From NCBI RefSeq assembly GCF_002234575.2, contig NZ_CP022464.2, forward strand, positions 1,984,001 to 2,048,000: DNA of 64,000 nt, given 5' to 3'. The stretch comes from Enterocloster bolteae. GTDB lineage: Bacteria > Bacillota > Clostridia > Lachnospirales > Lachnospiraceae. Made by a program: the position numbers and the translations under genes. Position 1 is the stretch's first letter; each line of letters opens with the position of its first letter. Under the pieces are notes generated by a model that saw only the letters and a program-made list of their open reading frames with translations, did no database searches and was not told the DNA's origin. Positions 9,308 through 18,193 of this stretch are shown piece by piece.

Positions 9308-10456
9308 ATGAAGATAAGATTATTAAGTACAGTCATCTGCGCAGCAATGGTTTCCACAATGGTAATGGGCTGCTCCAGCGGAGCCAGCGCGCCTGCCACC
9401 ACAGCCGCAGCAGCGGCCGCTCCGGAGACAGAGGTAAAAGACACAACAGCAGGGGATACGGAGACAGCCAAGGCAGATGCTGCTGTGGACTACAGCGATG
9501 TCACGGTTGAGATTGTGGCAAAAGGCTTCCAGCATGATTTTTGGAAAGCGGTAAAGATGGGATCAGAGCAGGCCGCAGAGGATTTGGGGCTTAAGTCCAC
9601 CAATTTTGTAGGGCCAGCCAGTGAGAGTGCAGTCGCTGAGCAGATTGAGCAGTTAAATAATGCGGTCAACAAGGCTCCAAGCGCCATCTGCCTGGCGGCT
9701 TTGGATACACAGGCGGCCCTGGATGCAATTTCCAATGCTCAGGCAGCAAATATTCCGATTGTAGGGTTTGACTCTGGGGTTCCGGATGCCCCGGCAGGCG
9801 CCATTGTAGCTAATGCAGCTACGGATAACTATGCGGCAGGTGGCCTGGCCGCGGAGAAATTGTATGAAATGATTAAGGATAAGGTCACAGATCCGGCAGA
9901 AGAGGTCAGAATCGGCGTTGTCTCCCAAGATGCGACATCCCAGTCTATAGGAGAACGGACAGGCGGTTTCATAGACAGAATGCGTACCTTGGTTGGCGAA
10001 GATAAATGCATGGTAGTAGGCCATGATAAGTATAATAAGGCAGTTGACGAAGCAAAGGTGATTATCGATGTAGGCATTCCGGCAACTGTGGATGACGCGG
10101 CTTGTGTGACTGTGGCCAATACCCTGCTGAATAAAAATGATCTGATTGCCATTTATGCGTCCAACGAATTTACAGCCAAGAACCTGGTGACGGCCAATGA
10201 AAGTCTTCAGGTACTGGGTAAAGATAAGGTAATCGGCGTTGGATTCGACTCAGGCGCCATTCAGCTTGATGCTATCAAGAGTGGTGTCTTAGCAGGTTCC
10301 ATTACGCAGAATCCGGTACAGATTGGATATCAGGCGGTTACCCTGGCAGCCAAGGCAGCCAAAGGAGAACCGGTAGAGGATGTTGATACTGGTGCACTGT
10401 GGTATGACAGCACCAATATGGATTCAGCGGAAGTGGCTCCGTGTCTCTATAAATAA
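9308..10456 (+). CDS. sugar-binding lipoprotein of the fucose operon
   Basis: Extracellular substrate-binding lipoprotein (382 residues) of the periplasmic-binding-protein type 1 (RbsB-like) fold. It starts with a lipoprotein signal peptide; the lipobox VMGC places the modified cysteine at residue 22. An Ala/Thr/Glu-rich linker of about 45 residues follows, then the binding domain with blocks such as APSAICLAALDTQAALDAI, DSGVPDAPAGAIVANAATDN and GVGFDSGAIQLDAIKSG. The open frame begins at 9257, overlapping the permease, but ATG 9308 after AGGGAGG is clearly the start. It is the last gene of the fuc operon and is followed by a hairpin at 10465. Confidence 0.92.
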   Translation: MKIRLLSTVICAAMVSTMVMGCSSGASAPATTAAAAAAPETEVKDTTAGDTETAKADAAVDYSDVTVEIVAKGFQHDFWKAVKMGSEQAAEDLGLKSTNFVGPASESAVAEQIEQLNNAVNKAPSAICLAALDTQAALDAISNAQAANIPIVGFDSGVPDAPAGAIVANAATDNYAAGGLAAEKLYEMIKDKVTDPAEEVRIGVVSQDATSQSIGERTGGFIDRMRTLVGEDKCMVVGHDKYNKAVDEAKVIIDVGIPATVDDAACVTVANTLLNKNDLIAIYASNEFTAKNLVTANESLQVLGKDKVIGVGFDSGAIQLDAIKSGVLAGSITQNPVQIGYQAVTLAAKAAKGEPVEDVDTGALWYDSTNMDSAEVAPCLYK

Positions 10457-10464
10457 TATTGTAT

Positions 10465-10508
10465 CAGCCAGCTGTTCAATCATAAATTGATTAGACGGCT
10501 GGCTGTAT
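10465..10508 (+). terminator. probable terminator of fuc operon
   Basis: CAGCCAGC-TGT and the near-complement AGACGGCTGGCTG flank a 17-base loop eight bases after the binding-protein stop. The stem is strong but the following T-run is interrupted (TATCGTTTGG). Confidence 0.55.
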
Positions 10509-10710
10509 CGTTTGGTATATAGCGGTATTCTAAGTGTTCGAAGTTTTCAGATAATCGTCCTATGTGAAGAAACATTTTATTAGAGCTAAAGACAGGCTAA
10601 ATAGGGGCATAGTAGGCTATCAAACAAGGAAATGAAATGTCTTAAGCAGATTGCGGAGAAATCAGATTTGCTAAAGAACATGAATCAACAATGTGGATGA
10701 AAAATTTAAT
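10509..10710. other. intergenic DNA without recognisable gene
   Basis: No ORF with a ribosome-binding site and no recognisable relic was seen between the fuc terminator and the strong hairpin at 10711. Confidence 0.4.
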
Positions 10711-10770
10711 AAAACAAAAGGAGAGGGCGGCGATACTATTGGATTATTGTTGCCCTCTCCTTTTGTTTTA
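10711..10770. terminator. strong bidirectional intrinsic terminator
   Basis: AAAACAAAAGGAGAGGGC (10711-10728) pairs almost perfectly with GCCCTCTCCTTTTGTTTT (10752-10769). An A-run on one side and a T-run on the other make it work in both directions. It lies directly downstream of the minus-strand ABC ATPase scrap and was probably that gene's terminator. Confidence 0.8.
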
Positions 10771-10773
10771 TAA

Positions 10774-10863
10774 TTATCTTAATTCTATAGGGTCAACACT
10801 GGAAGTATCTTCATTTAAAATGACAATGAGTTCATCTTTTAAAATTGCCTGGGCAATAGAAAT
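10774..10863 (-). pseudogene. ABC exporter ATPase, C-terminal scrap
   Basis: Thirty codons in minus frame read like the signature-to-D-loop part of an ABC exporter ATPase: ISIAQAILKDELIVIL followed by NEDTSSVDP, where the usual form is RISIARAILKD...VILDEATASVDP. The Walker B glutamate region is altered, the rest of the gene is missing, and the reading frame stops at 10774. It is a short relic with no function expected. Confidence 0.6.
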
Positions 10864-10934
10864 TCATTTCACGAAGTATTTTTGCATACCTTCTCCTCAC
10901 GGAACAAAATAGAAAGACTGACAATCCAGGTTAC

Positions 10935-11120
10935 TTATACCGTTTTTATCAGTCTTTTAAGGTTTAATGCTGTTGCCAATAGGAGGCATTCTTCCAGCGA
11001 TTTTTGGAGACCCCTTTTGTGTATCTTATTCAGTTTGTGTTCTTGTTTTAGAATAGCAAATGTTCCTTCCGCCCATATCTGTCTGAGTCGCATGATTCTC
11101 AGATAATTGCTGATTCTCAT
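10935..11120 (-). pseudogene. IS1182-type transposase, C-terminal relic
   Basis: A 61-codon minus-strand ORF resembles the C-terminus of IS1182-family DDE transposases: RLRQIWAEGTFAILKQ carries the typical (Q/W)AEG-x-F-x-x-LK block with the last catalytic glutamate, then HKRGLQKSLEECLLLATALNLKRL. The preceding 350-400 residues are absent, so this is the tail of an insertion sequence whose remainder has been lost. A perfect 10-bp inverted repeat (11121-11149) abuts it. Confidence 0.7.
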
Positions 11121-11149
11121 GTTCTGATTTTATGGAATCAAATCAGAAC
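11121..11149. repeat. 10-bp perfect inverted repeat
   Basis: GTTCTGATTT (11121-11130) and AAATCAGAAC (11140-11149) with a 9-base spacer. It lies at the truncation point of the IS1182-like relic and may be a hairpin created or targeted at the junction. Confidence 0.5.
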
Positions 11150-11368
11150 GAAGGATTGAAAAGAAAGTGGCGCTTAACTTTTGCCTACCGCTTGTTTGTG
11201 GGCTTGGCTTTCTTCAATTATTGTAAGGCGAGGAAATTACAAAAGCAAAGGTACTGGAATACTGGGAACAGCTGCAACGAAAACATCAGGCTCGTAACGT
11301 CAATGCCAATGCGCCGTTCAGCTTGACCGTTGACTGGCTTTGCTCTTTTCCCAACAAACTGGAATCTG
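11150..11368 (+). other. unassigned coding-like remnant
   Basis: One plus-strand frame from about 11236 to 11365 reads as coding-like (ITKAKVLEYWEQLQRKHQAR, then NVNANAPFSLTVDWLC), but it has no start and breaks into the 3' end of the bile salt hydrolase gene. I do not recognise the family. Confidence 0.25.
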
Positions 11369-12343
11369 TCAATTTTGAATTTCCAACGCTTTGTCCGTCA
11401 TTAGTTTATAACTGATGAGTGCTTCACCGTTAAGATCCTCCCGATTCATATCTACACCAACAATACTGTAATTATCATAAGTCTTATAGTAGTAAATACC
11501 CCTGTCAGCATTACAGCAAGAAGTGTAAATGGAAATTTCATATTTCCCGTCCGCCAAACGGCAACATCCTCTTTGCTGCTCAACGGAGCCTAATATATGG
11601 AAAAATTGGCTTACGCTTGATTTTTCGTCATTCTCGGACAGTGAATTCATTTTTGTAAAAGCCACACGTACAAATCTTGACATAGATGATAAGTCTCCGG
11701 GGAGCCCGATAGCGCCCATGCCCCTACTGTATGCATTTAGCCTAATCTGTTCGGAAAAGCAATTTTTAGGGGTGTCGATGGACAATCTCATATAGTTGTT
11801 CAAATTGAACATTTGAAACGGAAAAGGCGGATTATTTGTGAGAACACCTACGGGATTATCATAAACAAATATACCGTCCTTCACACTTTCTACCGTAATG
11901 GAGCTGTTTTTATCCGAAATGATCCAATGGAGCTGTGCCATAGGAAAATGTGGACTAAACGGTTCGGCCAAGAAGTTGATCCTGCCAAGCAGTTCTCTCG
12001 CGTCATTCACAGTTGCACACTGACCCATGATCCAAGGAATAAATTCCCATTGGGCAATGTTGTCCTTACCTTTTTCTTTTTCACGGTAATGAGCATTTCC
12101 CACAAAATTTAGACCGGCAATACACAGACCCTTTTCGTTTACAGCATCGTAATACAGTGGATAATTCTCTGTTATATGAGCCATTCCCATAAAAGCAAAA
12201 TGATGATCCATTGTTCCCATACTTCGAAACATCAACTTGAAATTTCTTGGTGTGACTGTAACAGTCTCACCATAGGAAATTTCATAATCAAGTGTCCGTC
12301 CAAAATAGAAATCTCTGGTTTTATAAGTTGCTGCTGTACACAT
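11369..12343 (-). CDS. bsh: bile salt hydrolase (choloylglycine hydrolase family)
   Basis: N-terminal-nucleophile hydrolase of 324 residues that would deconjugate glycine- or taurine-conjugated bile acids. Every expected active-site position is present: Cys2 directly after the initiator Met, Arg16 and Asp19 (FGRTLDYE), Asn79 (AGLNF), Asn170 (LTNNPPF) and Arg223 (SRFVRVAF). Spacing is close to that of Clostridium perfringens BSH. The length is full. The start ATG follows AAGGAGAAAG. No signal peptide is seen, so it acts in the cytoplasm. It stands alone, flanked on both sides by pseudogenes and IS scraps, so it was probably acquired and is kept by selection. Penicillin V acylase is the related alternative, but residue choice fits BSH better. 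Confidence 0.9.
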   Translation of the reverse strand: MCTAATYKTRDFYFGRTLDYEISYGETVTVTPRNFKLMFRSMGTMDHHFAFMGMAHITENYPLYYDAVNEKGLCIAGLNFVGNAHYREKEKGKDNIAQWEFIPWIMGQCATVNDARELLGRINFLAEPFSPHFPMAQLHWIISDKNSSITVESVKDGIFVYDNPVGVLTNNPPFPFQMFNLNNYMRLSIDTPKNCFSEQIRLNAYSRGMGAIGLPGDLSSMSRFVRVAFTKMNSLSENDEKSSVSQFFHILGSVEQQRGCCRLADGKYEISIYTSCCNADRGIYYYKTYDNYSIVGVDMNREDLNGEALISYKLMTDKALEIQN

Positions 12344-12438
12344 AATTCTTTCTCCTTCATTGCGTTATACGATATTTCATCAGCATATGCCTATTCCCCT
12401 CAAATCCCGACTTGTTTGCCTTACCGAATTGGAAGTTA

Positions 12439-13060
12439 TTAAACTCTTTTTATCGGATAGCACACCGCGGTTTTTAGGTTCCTGGTTGCCATCTTGCGAG
12501 GATTGCACAAATAAATCTCTTGGTGATAGAGTATCCGTAATGTCAATAGTTTAATCCTGTTTCTCGGCATATTCAATCATAGCGGAAATGGTTTCGGATT
12601 CATCATCATAAGAACCGAGGTGCATACACTACACACACTCACCCTTATCATAGGTAAAAAACTTAATCTTTGTAAAATCTTGTTTTTTCTTCTTGGCTTT
12701 TTCTTCAATCGCCCAATCAAAATCCACCTTTGTTACGAAATCAGGCAAACAAATGACAAAAAATAAATGCAAAATTACCCTTTGCATAGTCAATTCCGGT
12801 AAAGCCGTTCTGCCAACAAAATCCTTCATGGGGGCAACATAATCAAAATATCTATCAATTTTATGCTCGCATTATAGCTCATTTTGATAGTAAATACAAT
12901 ACCACACAGCAACCTGAGAGATGATACATACTCACCGTTTCATCGTTGGTATTACCTTTGTACCGCACGGCGATGTAGTTTATTTCGGAACCGTTACGAT
13001 AGATGATTTGTTTTGCGGCATATAAAACTATTTATACTCTTTTTTATAGTCAAATGACAT
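12439..13060 (-). pseudogene. GyrI-like small-molecule-binding protein, frameshifted
   Basis: Minus-strand relic of a stand-alone GyrI-like domain protein (usually about 200 residues). The start is visible at 13060 (MSFDYKKEYK, stop, FYMPQNKSSIVTVPK). A middle block spans 12829-12629 (VTKVDFDWAIEEKAKKKKQ, then FFTYDKGECV, the family's aromatic/acidic pocket region), followed by the DDE-x-ET segment. The tail is in another frame (EIYLCNPRKMATRNLKTAV), ending at the TAA at 12439. Several stops and at least two frameshifts make it nonfunctional. Confidence 0.75.
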
Positions 13061-13330
13061 TATTGCATCTCCATAAAGGATGATTTTTCAATTGCTCAAC
13101 TTTGGTCAAACATGAAGTTCCCATAGAAAGGGCAGGCATACATGATACCACCAAGGGTAGGATTGCCACAATAACCCATCTTTTCTATATTTTCGATAAC
13201 AGTGCTACGAGGATATAAAAAATATATCTTTCGCGAAAGTGGACAAGGAGTTGGTATGCGATGATATCACTATTATATCTACTGCATTGAGAAAATCCGT
13301 TGTCTTACATACTGCGGTAATATACGGCCC
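13061..13330. other. junction DNA between two pseudogenes
   Basis: The minus strand stays open from the oleate hydratase relic into unrelated sequence (13330-13205), and a second minus frame reads MGYCGNPTLGGIMYACPF around 13110-13165. I do not recognise either piece; they look like scraps of a third gene joined by deletion. Confidence 0.3.
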
Positions 13331-14269
13331 CTTACCGGTGCAATCCGATCTTTTCTTTTTTACAAAATTGCCGGGCTTGTCGCTGAAAAGGCCGTAGATC
13401 CATCCCACCAGCTGTCCCTTTGGCTGATTGCGGAACTGGGACTGGCGGTTGAACGTACAACTCATCAGCCAGTTAGAGTCCTTGCCGGTGACGATGCCGC
13501 TCATCCAGTTGCTCTGCTTCGGATTAGAACAGAATTTATTAGGACGCCGAAAGCGGGGCTTGCGCCGCTATCTTCCGCCACATATCCTAGCCGCCGCTTG
13601 GCTTAATTTCCGTATGGAACGATGCAGGGGATTTTGAGAACTCAGACTGGAATTTTCCACGCAGCCGCCGTTGGTGATAAAGACCAGATCGTTTTCCGTT
13701 AAATCAACGAATTCCGTATGACCATCCGCCAGAAGTTGGAGTCCAGAACCTCCTTGCCAAAAAAAGTTGGTGATGCGCTTGTCATACAGTTTTTCATCCG
13801 AGGCAAAAAACAGGTGAATGATCTCTAAGGCTCCCTTGTCGGACAGGCCGAACTTGCCGTCCGTATGGGCATCCTAGCCTCAATTCGCTGTGGCCCACAT
13901 GAGGGCATAGTTGAGATCTTTTTTGTTCAGCCAATAATACTCATCCAATACACTTCCGCCATCTGTTTAGATGGACGGAATCGACCGGAAAAGATCCCAC
14001 ATCACTTCAAAGTGGTTGTCCATCTCCCGCTCACCCCGCATGACATAGCCCAGGCCAGGGTATTCATAACCGTCACACGCTCCACCCGGTATCGAATCCT
14101 TTTCAAACACATGAATGCGGTCACCGCTCATCTAGCCGTCCCGAACCAGATAACATGCGGCTGTCAATGCCGCCAGGCCGGTTCCAATGATATAGGCAGA
14201 TTTGGATTCAACTCCTTCGGGCTTGCGGGGCCGGGCAAAAGCCTCATAGTTACCACTTGCGTAATACAT
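13331..14269 (-). pseudogene. oleate hydratase (myosin-cross-reactive antigen), degraded
   Basis: Relic of a FAD-dependent fatty-acid (oleate) hydratase. The N-terminus is clear at 14269: MYYASGNYEAFARPRKPEGV, then the FAD dinucleotide fold SAYIIGTGLAALTAACYLVR. After a stop come DRIHVFEKDSIPGGACDGYE, FEVMWDLFRSIPSI, DEYYWLNKKDLNYALMWAT and DAHTDGKFGLSDKGALEI. About a hundred residues are then deleted before FVDLTENDLVFITNGG and KDSNWLMSCTFNRQSQFRNQ. Homology ends after DCTGK. Multiple stops, a central deletion and loss of the C-terminus make it nonfunctional. Its presence beside a bile salt hydrolase fits a former cluster of host-lipid detoxification genes. Confidence 0.85.
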
Positions 14270-14284
14270 ATCTAAAACCCTCAT

Positions 14285-14648
14285 ATCATTTCCTGATTTT
14301 ATTATGTCCCTGGGACAACACAAATAAACCATGACAAGAATTTTCAATTTCATATGCCTCGCTTCTGAGAAAGTAGTTCCTATTTGTTTTCGGTTCTTTT
14401 GCATCTGATCTGGATTTCATAGACCAGAACACAACATTCATTACAATGGCAGATGCAACCTTTCAATGCAATCTCCATATATCTGCAAAACTTGTTATTG
14501 TCCTGAAACCTTGTCAGATACATTGACATCTGCAAAGTTTTATTTTTCCAAGCCTAAGGTAAAAACCATCGCTTTTAGGCGGTAGAGTTTCATCAGTAAT
14601 TCCTTCAAGTAGAGGCAGTAATATAATTAACGTACGGGGAGATGCGTA
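14285..14648. other. intergenic DNA upstream of the oleate hydratase and IS200 relics
   Basis: It contains the presumptive upstream region of the oleate hydratase relic and the left flank of the IS200-type relic. No gene with a plausible start was seen; the open frames here are short and compositionally unremarkable. Confidence 0.35.
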
Positions 14649-15096
14649 GAACTGGCGAATTATAGAAACGGAAGTCATGCAGTATATGATATAAAATATC
14701 ACTTTGCGTGGAAAACGAAATACAGATACGAAGCATTAAAAGGAGATGCAGCCTTTATGCTGCGAGAACTGTTAAGGCAGACAGCCAAGGAATAAAAATA
14801 TTACAGGGAAGTATTCAGCCGGATCATGTCTATATGCTATTGTTATGCCCAACAAATTTGTCACCAAGTGAGATTATGCAGAATCTGAAAGGGAAAAATA
14901 AAGGATATTATAAGAGGAGTTCCCACAATTAAGAAAGAGATATTGGGGACAGTATATGTGGGGGAGAAGATATTTTTGTGGCACAGTAGGAGAAGTCAAA
15001 CAAAGAATGATAGAAGAATATAGAAAAGCTGGGAAGAGAAGATGGGTACGACAATTTTTCGATAGGGGAAGAATGACTACCTCAGTAGAACTTTAG
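14649..15096 (+). pseudogene. IS200/IS605 TnpA (Y1 transposase), frameshifted
   Basis: Relic of a small HUH/Y1 transposase (normally about 130-150 residues). Seen in order: NYRNGSHAVYDIKYHFAWKT and KYRYEALKGDAAFMLRELL, a stop, then ILQGSIQPDHVYMLLLCPTN, where the normally HxH metal motif reads HVY. NLSPSEIMQNLKGK and YWGQYMWGRRYFCGTVGEVK follow in a third frame. At least two frameshifts and a lost HxH histidine make it inactive. No TnpB gene accompanies it. A hairpin at 15177-15196 probably marks its right end. Confidence 0.85.
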
Positions 15097-15176
15097 TGGA
15101 CTTTAGTCTAAAAGAAAGGGCTTTAGCCCCATTGTGACTTTCGGTTGCCTAATGGCGGTTTTTAGACCGAATCAAC

Positions 15177-15203
15177 CCACCGGCTTTAGCTGATGGTAGT
15201 TGA
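15177..15203. repeat. IS200-type right-end hairpin
   Basis: CCACCGGC-TTTA-GCTGATGG forms an imperfect subterminal hairpin followed four bases later by TTGA, the arrangement seen at right ends of IS200/IS605 elements. The element boundary itself was not confirmed. Confidence 0.45.
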
Positions 15204-15248
15204 GTATACCAAAAAAGGGGGAGCACGTCACTCAGGGAGTTCGCTGTA

Positions 15249-15425
15249 GTACTAGGTTTGGAACGTAAACTTAAAAATATGCCAAACAATCTTTATGGTG
15301 GACAACAGTAACATATGGCGATTGCAAGATTTCTTACGGCAAAACCTACGAGTATGGTTGATAAGACTTTGACTCACCCTGACGAGATAAATTTGATAGA
15401 GCTGAAAAATGCCGTATCAAAGTAA
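15249..15425 (+). pseudogene. ABC ATPase (LolD/MacB type) relic
   Basis: About 58 codons of an ABC ATPase: LGLERKLKNMPNNLYGGQQ, an in-frame stop, then HMAIARFLTAKPTSM, and a degraded Walker B and D-loop (DKTLTHPDE where DEPTGNLD is usual). The Walker A half is missing. The pattern ERKLKNMPNQLSGGQQQRVAIARAL is typical of antimicrobial-peptide or lipoprotein exporter ATPases. Nonfunctional. Confidence 0.7.
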
Positions 15426-15440
15426 ATTGCAAGAAAAAAG

Positions 15441-15489
15441 CAAGAATATAAACATAGCATTTTCATAACACTATGTTAAAGTATTCTTA
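15441..15489. promoter_or_regulatory. inverted repeat upstream of first mgtA
   Basis: AAGAATA.AACATAG (15442-15457) pairs with CTATGTT.TATTCTT (15471-15488) around a 13-base loop, ending 29 bases before the mgtA start. It could be an operator for a dimeric repressor or an attenuating hairpin of the leader; sequence alone does not decide. Confidence 0.4.
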
Positions 15490-15517
15490 CTTGTACTTAT
15501 AAAGGAGGGACTGTTTC

Positions 15518-18178
15518 GTGTCAAAAGCAACGCTATTTGACAGTCGTATCAAAAAATACGCTTACTGTGATCCATTAGAAATCTATCGAGACATTGGCAC
15601 ATCTCCGGATGGTCTGACCATTGAGCAAATTGAGTCGATGCGGGAGAAGTATGGAAAGAACAGCTTCAATGAGCGAAAAAATGATACGATGATGAAACGA
15701 TTGCAACGGGCATTTATTAACCCGTTTCATGTGATTCTTTTTGTTCTGGGTATTGTTTCTCTCATTACAGATGTTTTTGTAGTATCCAATTTTGCAAGAA
15801 ACGCTACTACCGCTATTATCATCTTTTCCATGATTCTAATTAGTGGTGTAATTCGTCTGATTCAGGAGCTGCGGGCAAAGAGCGCCGCAGCTCAGCTTGA
15901 TCGACTGATTCATGAAAGCGTCACGGTGAGGCGCGATGGGGAGTTAATGGAGATTCCCACCGAAGAATTAGTGGTCGGGGATCTTGTTTTATTCTCCGCA
16001 GGTGATCGTGTTCCAGCAGATATCAGATTGACGAAGAACACGGATCTTTTTATCTCCCAGGCTGCCATCACTGGCGAGAGCGCCATCCTTGAAAAGAGCT
16101 GCCGCAAACTCAGCTACGGCGAGCAGGAGACGCTGACTCAGCTTGAAAACCTCGCTTTTATGGCAACAACTGTTATCAGCGGCAGAGGCGAAGGAATTGT
16201 GCTGGCCGTTGGCAAAGACACGCTGTATGGCAGCTTTACAAAGCCCGATCCTGATGACAAAAATTCCTTTCAAAAGGGTGCCAATTCCATTGCCTGGGTC
16301 ATGCTCCGCTTCATGGCAGTGCTGGTGCCGATTGTGTTTGTGATTCTCGGTATCACAGGTGGAAAATGGCTGGAGTCCTTTGCCTTTGCCCTGTCAGTGG
16401 CCGTTGGACTGATGCCGGAAATGCTGCCCATGGTCATTACAGCCTGCCTTGCCAAGGGCAGTCTTGCCATGAGTAAAAAGCAAACGATTATCAAAGATAT
16501 CAATGCCATGCAGGGCTTTGGAAGTATGGATGTACTTTGCATGGACAAGACTGGCACGCTAACCAATGAAAGTATCCTGCTTGAATATTACATGGATATT
16601 CTAGGCAATGAAAATACGGAAGTTCTCGATCTGGCTTATCTGAACAGCGCCTATCATTCCGGCGTTCGCAACACGATTGACAACGCAATTCTTGCCTGTA
16701 AGACTATGCCTGGCCGTGAAACACATTATTCCGCCCTTTTGACCCAGTATCAAAAAGCGGACGAAATTCCCTTTGACTATGCCCGCAAGTTTATCAGCAC
16801 CCTTGTACGAGATATAGATGGCGAGTGTCAGCTCATTATGAAAGGTGACATTGGGCATATCGTTTCCCGTTGCAGTCATGTGGAATATCGGGGTGAAATC
16901 CTGCCGATTGAAAAGGATGATATGCAGAGCGTATCTTCTGTGGTAGATGATATGCTCCAGGAGGGGATGAAGGTCATTGCTATCGCACGGAAAAATGTAG
17001 GCCATCAAAGAGAAATCACACCCGCTGACGAATTTAATATGACTCTGGTGGGCTATCTGTCCTTTTTTGATGCGCCCAAGCAAACCGCAAAAGAATCCGT
17101 GGCAGCCCTCAAGAGGTTAAAAGTGACCCCAAAGATTCTGACGGGAGATCAGGCGGCCATTGCGGTGTCTGTTTGCCATCGGGTGGGCATCTCTGCCGAG
17201 GCTGTGCTGACTGGTGCAAAACTGGACGAAATGACAGATAGTGAGCTTAGAAAAGCAGTTGAGGAAATCTATGTTTTTGCGGAACTTACTCCGGGCCAAA
17301 AGGTGCGTCTGGTTTCCGCTCTGCAGGAAAACGGTCACTCGGTGGGTTTCCTTGGTGATGGCGTCAATGATATCCCGGCACTGAACGAGGCCAATGTGGG
17401 AATCTCAGTGGATACGGCAGTGGACTCAGCCAAAGATGCAGCCGATGTGGTTTTGTTGCAAAAGGATCTCAATGTTCTGGAACAAGGTGTTTTGGAAGGG
17501 CGTAAGACCTTTACTAATATGCTCAAATACATCAAGATCACCGCCAGCTCCAATTTTGGTAATATTTTCTCCATCATATGCGCCAGCGCATTTTTGCCGT
17601 TTTTGCCCATGACATCCATCCAGATTCTGCTTCTGAATTTGCTGTACGATATTTTGTGTATTGTTCTGCCGTGGGACAATGTGGACGAGGAAGAAACCCT
17701 ATCTCCGAGAGATTGGTCGGGCAAAACTTTGGGACGGTTTATGATGTCATTCGGGCCACTCAGCTCTCTGTTTGATATTGCGACCTTCCTGTTCCTGTAT
17801 TATTTCCTGTGTCCCATGCTATGTGGAGGAGCAACCTATCTAAATATTACCGATCCTTCTTTGCAGCTTCAGTATGTGTCCCTGTTCCAGACGGGGTGGT
17901 TTTTGGAATCCATGTGGACACAGGTGCTGATCCTGCATTTTCTGCGAACACCTAAAGTTCCTTTTATGCAGAGCAGGACATCCACACCTGTGATTTGCAT
18001 AACGCTGGCCGGAATTGTTGCCTTTACAGCCATGACCTTTACCAGTGGTGCATCTCTGTTCGGCATGACGAGGCTGCCGCTTTGGTATTTTGCATTTTTG
18101 CTGTTCGTAGCGCTTGCCTATATGCTGTTGACTACGGTAGCCAAATATTTCTATAAGAAGTACTATGAGTTGATTTGA
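15518..18178 (+). CDS. magnesium-transporting P-type ATPase (MgtA/MgtB-like), copy 1
   Basis: P3B-type ATPase of 886 residues importing Mg2+ across the cytoplasmic membrane. Seen: an N-terminal cation-ATPase domain, two helices near residues 70-115, actuator motif TGES (185-188), the phosphorylated aspartate in DKTGT (Asp343), GDGVND in the hinge, and six C-terminal helices. Segments such as ALSVAVGLMPEMLPMVI and LLYDILCIVLPWDNVD mark the MgtA subfamily against Ca2+ or K+ pumps. The GTG start follows AAAGGAGGGA. The adjoining wHTH regulator starts 15 bp after the stop. The second paralogue at 21777 is about equally complete, so two pumps may serve different conditions. Confidence 0.93.
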   Translation: MSKATLFDSRIKKYAYCDPLEIYRDIGTSPDGLTIEQIESMREKYGKNSFNERKNDTMMKRLQRAFINPFHVILFVLGIVSLITDVFVVSNFARNATTAIIIFSMILISGVIRLIQELRAKSAAAQLDRLIHESVTVRRDGELMEIPTEELVVGDLVLFSAGDRVPADIRLTKNTDLFISQAAITGESAILEKSCRKLSYGEQETLTQLENLAFMATTVISGRGEGIVLAVGKDTLYGSFTKPDPDDKNSFQKGANSIAWVMLRFMAVLVPIVFVILGITGGKWLESFAFALSVAVGLMPEMLPMVITACLAKGSLAMSKKQTIIKDINAMQGFGSMDVLCMDKTGTLTNESILLEYYMDILGNENTEVLDLAYLNSAYHSGVRNTIDNAILACKTMPGRETHYSALLTQYQKADEIPFDYARKFISTLVRDIDGECQLIMKGDIGHIVSRCSHVEYRGEILPIEKDDMQSVSSVVDDMLQEGMKVIAIARKNVGHQREITPADEFNMTLVGYLSFFDAPKQTAKESVAALKRLKVTPKILTGDQAAIAVSVCHRVGISAEAVLTGAKLDEMTDSELRKAVEEIYVFAELTPGQKVRLVSALQENGHSVGFLGDGVNDIPALNEANVGISVDTAVDSAKDAADVVLLQKDLNVLEQGVLEGRKTFTNMLKYIKITASSNFGNIFSIICASAFLPFLPMTSIQILLLNLLYDILCIVLPWDNVDEEETLSPRDWSGKTLGRFMMSFGPLSSLFDIATFLFLYYFLCPMLCGGATYLNITDPSLQLQYVSLFQTGWFLESMWTQVLILHFLRTPKVPFMQSRTSTPVICITLAGIVAFTAMTFTSGASLFGMTRLPLWYFAFLLFVALAYMLLTTVAKYFYKKYYELI

Positions 18179-18193
18179 AAGGAGGAATTCATT

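Noticed and set aside
11132..11326. Plus-strand 64-residue ORF next to the IS1182 relic
   Set aside because: Its frame shows no family resemblance; a different frame in the same DNA looks more coding-like, and neither has a start signal.
14514..14702. Minus-strand 62-residue ORF before the IS200 relic
   Set aside because: No ribosome-binding site and overlaps the start of the recognisable TnpA relic on the other strand.
15426..15517. M-box (Mg2+) riboswitch upstream of the first mgtA
   Set aside because: The leader is only about 90 bases, too short for an M-box, and I see none of its conserved loops; only a simple inverted repeat is present.
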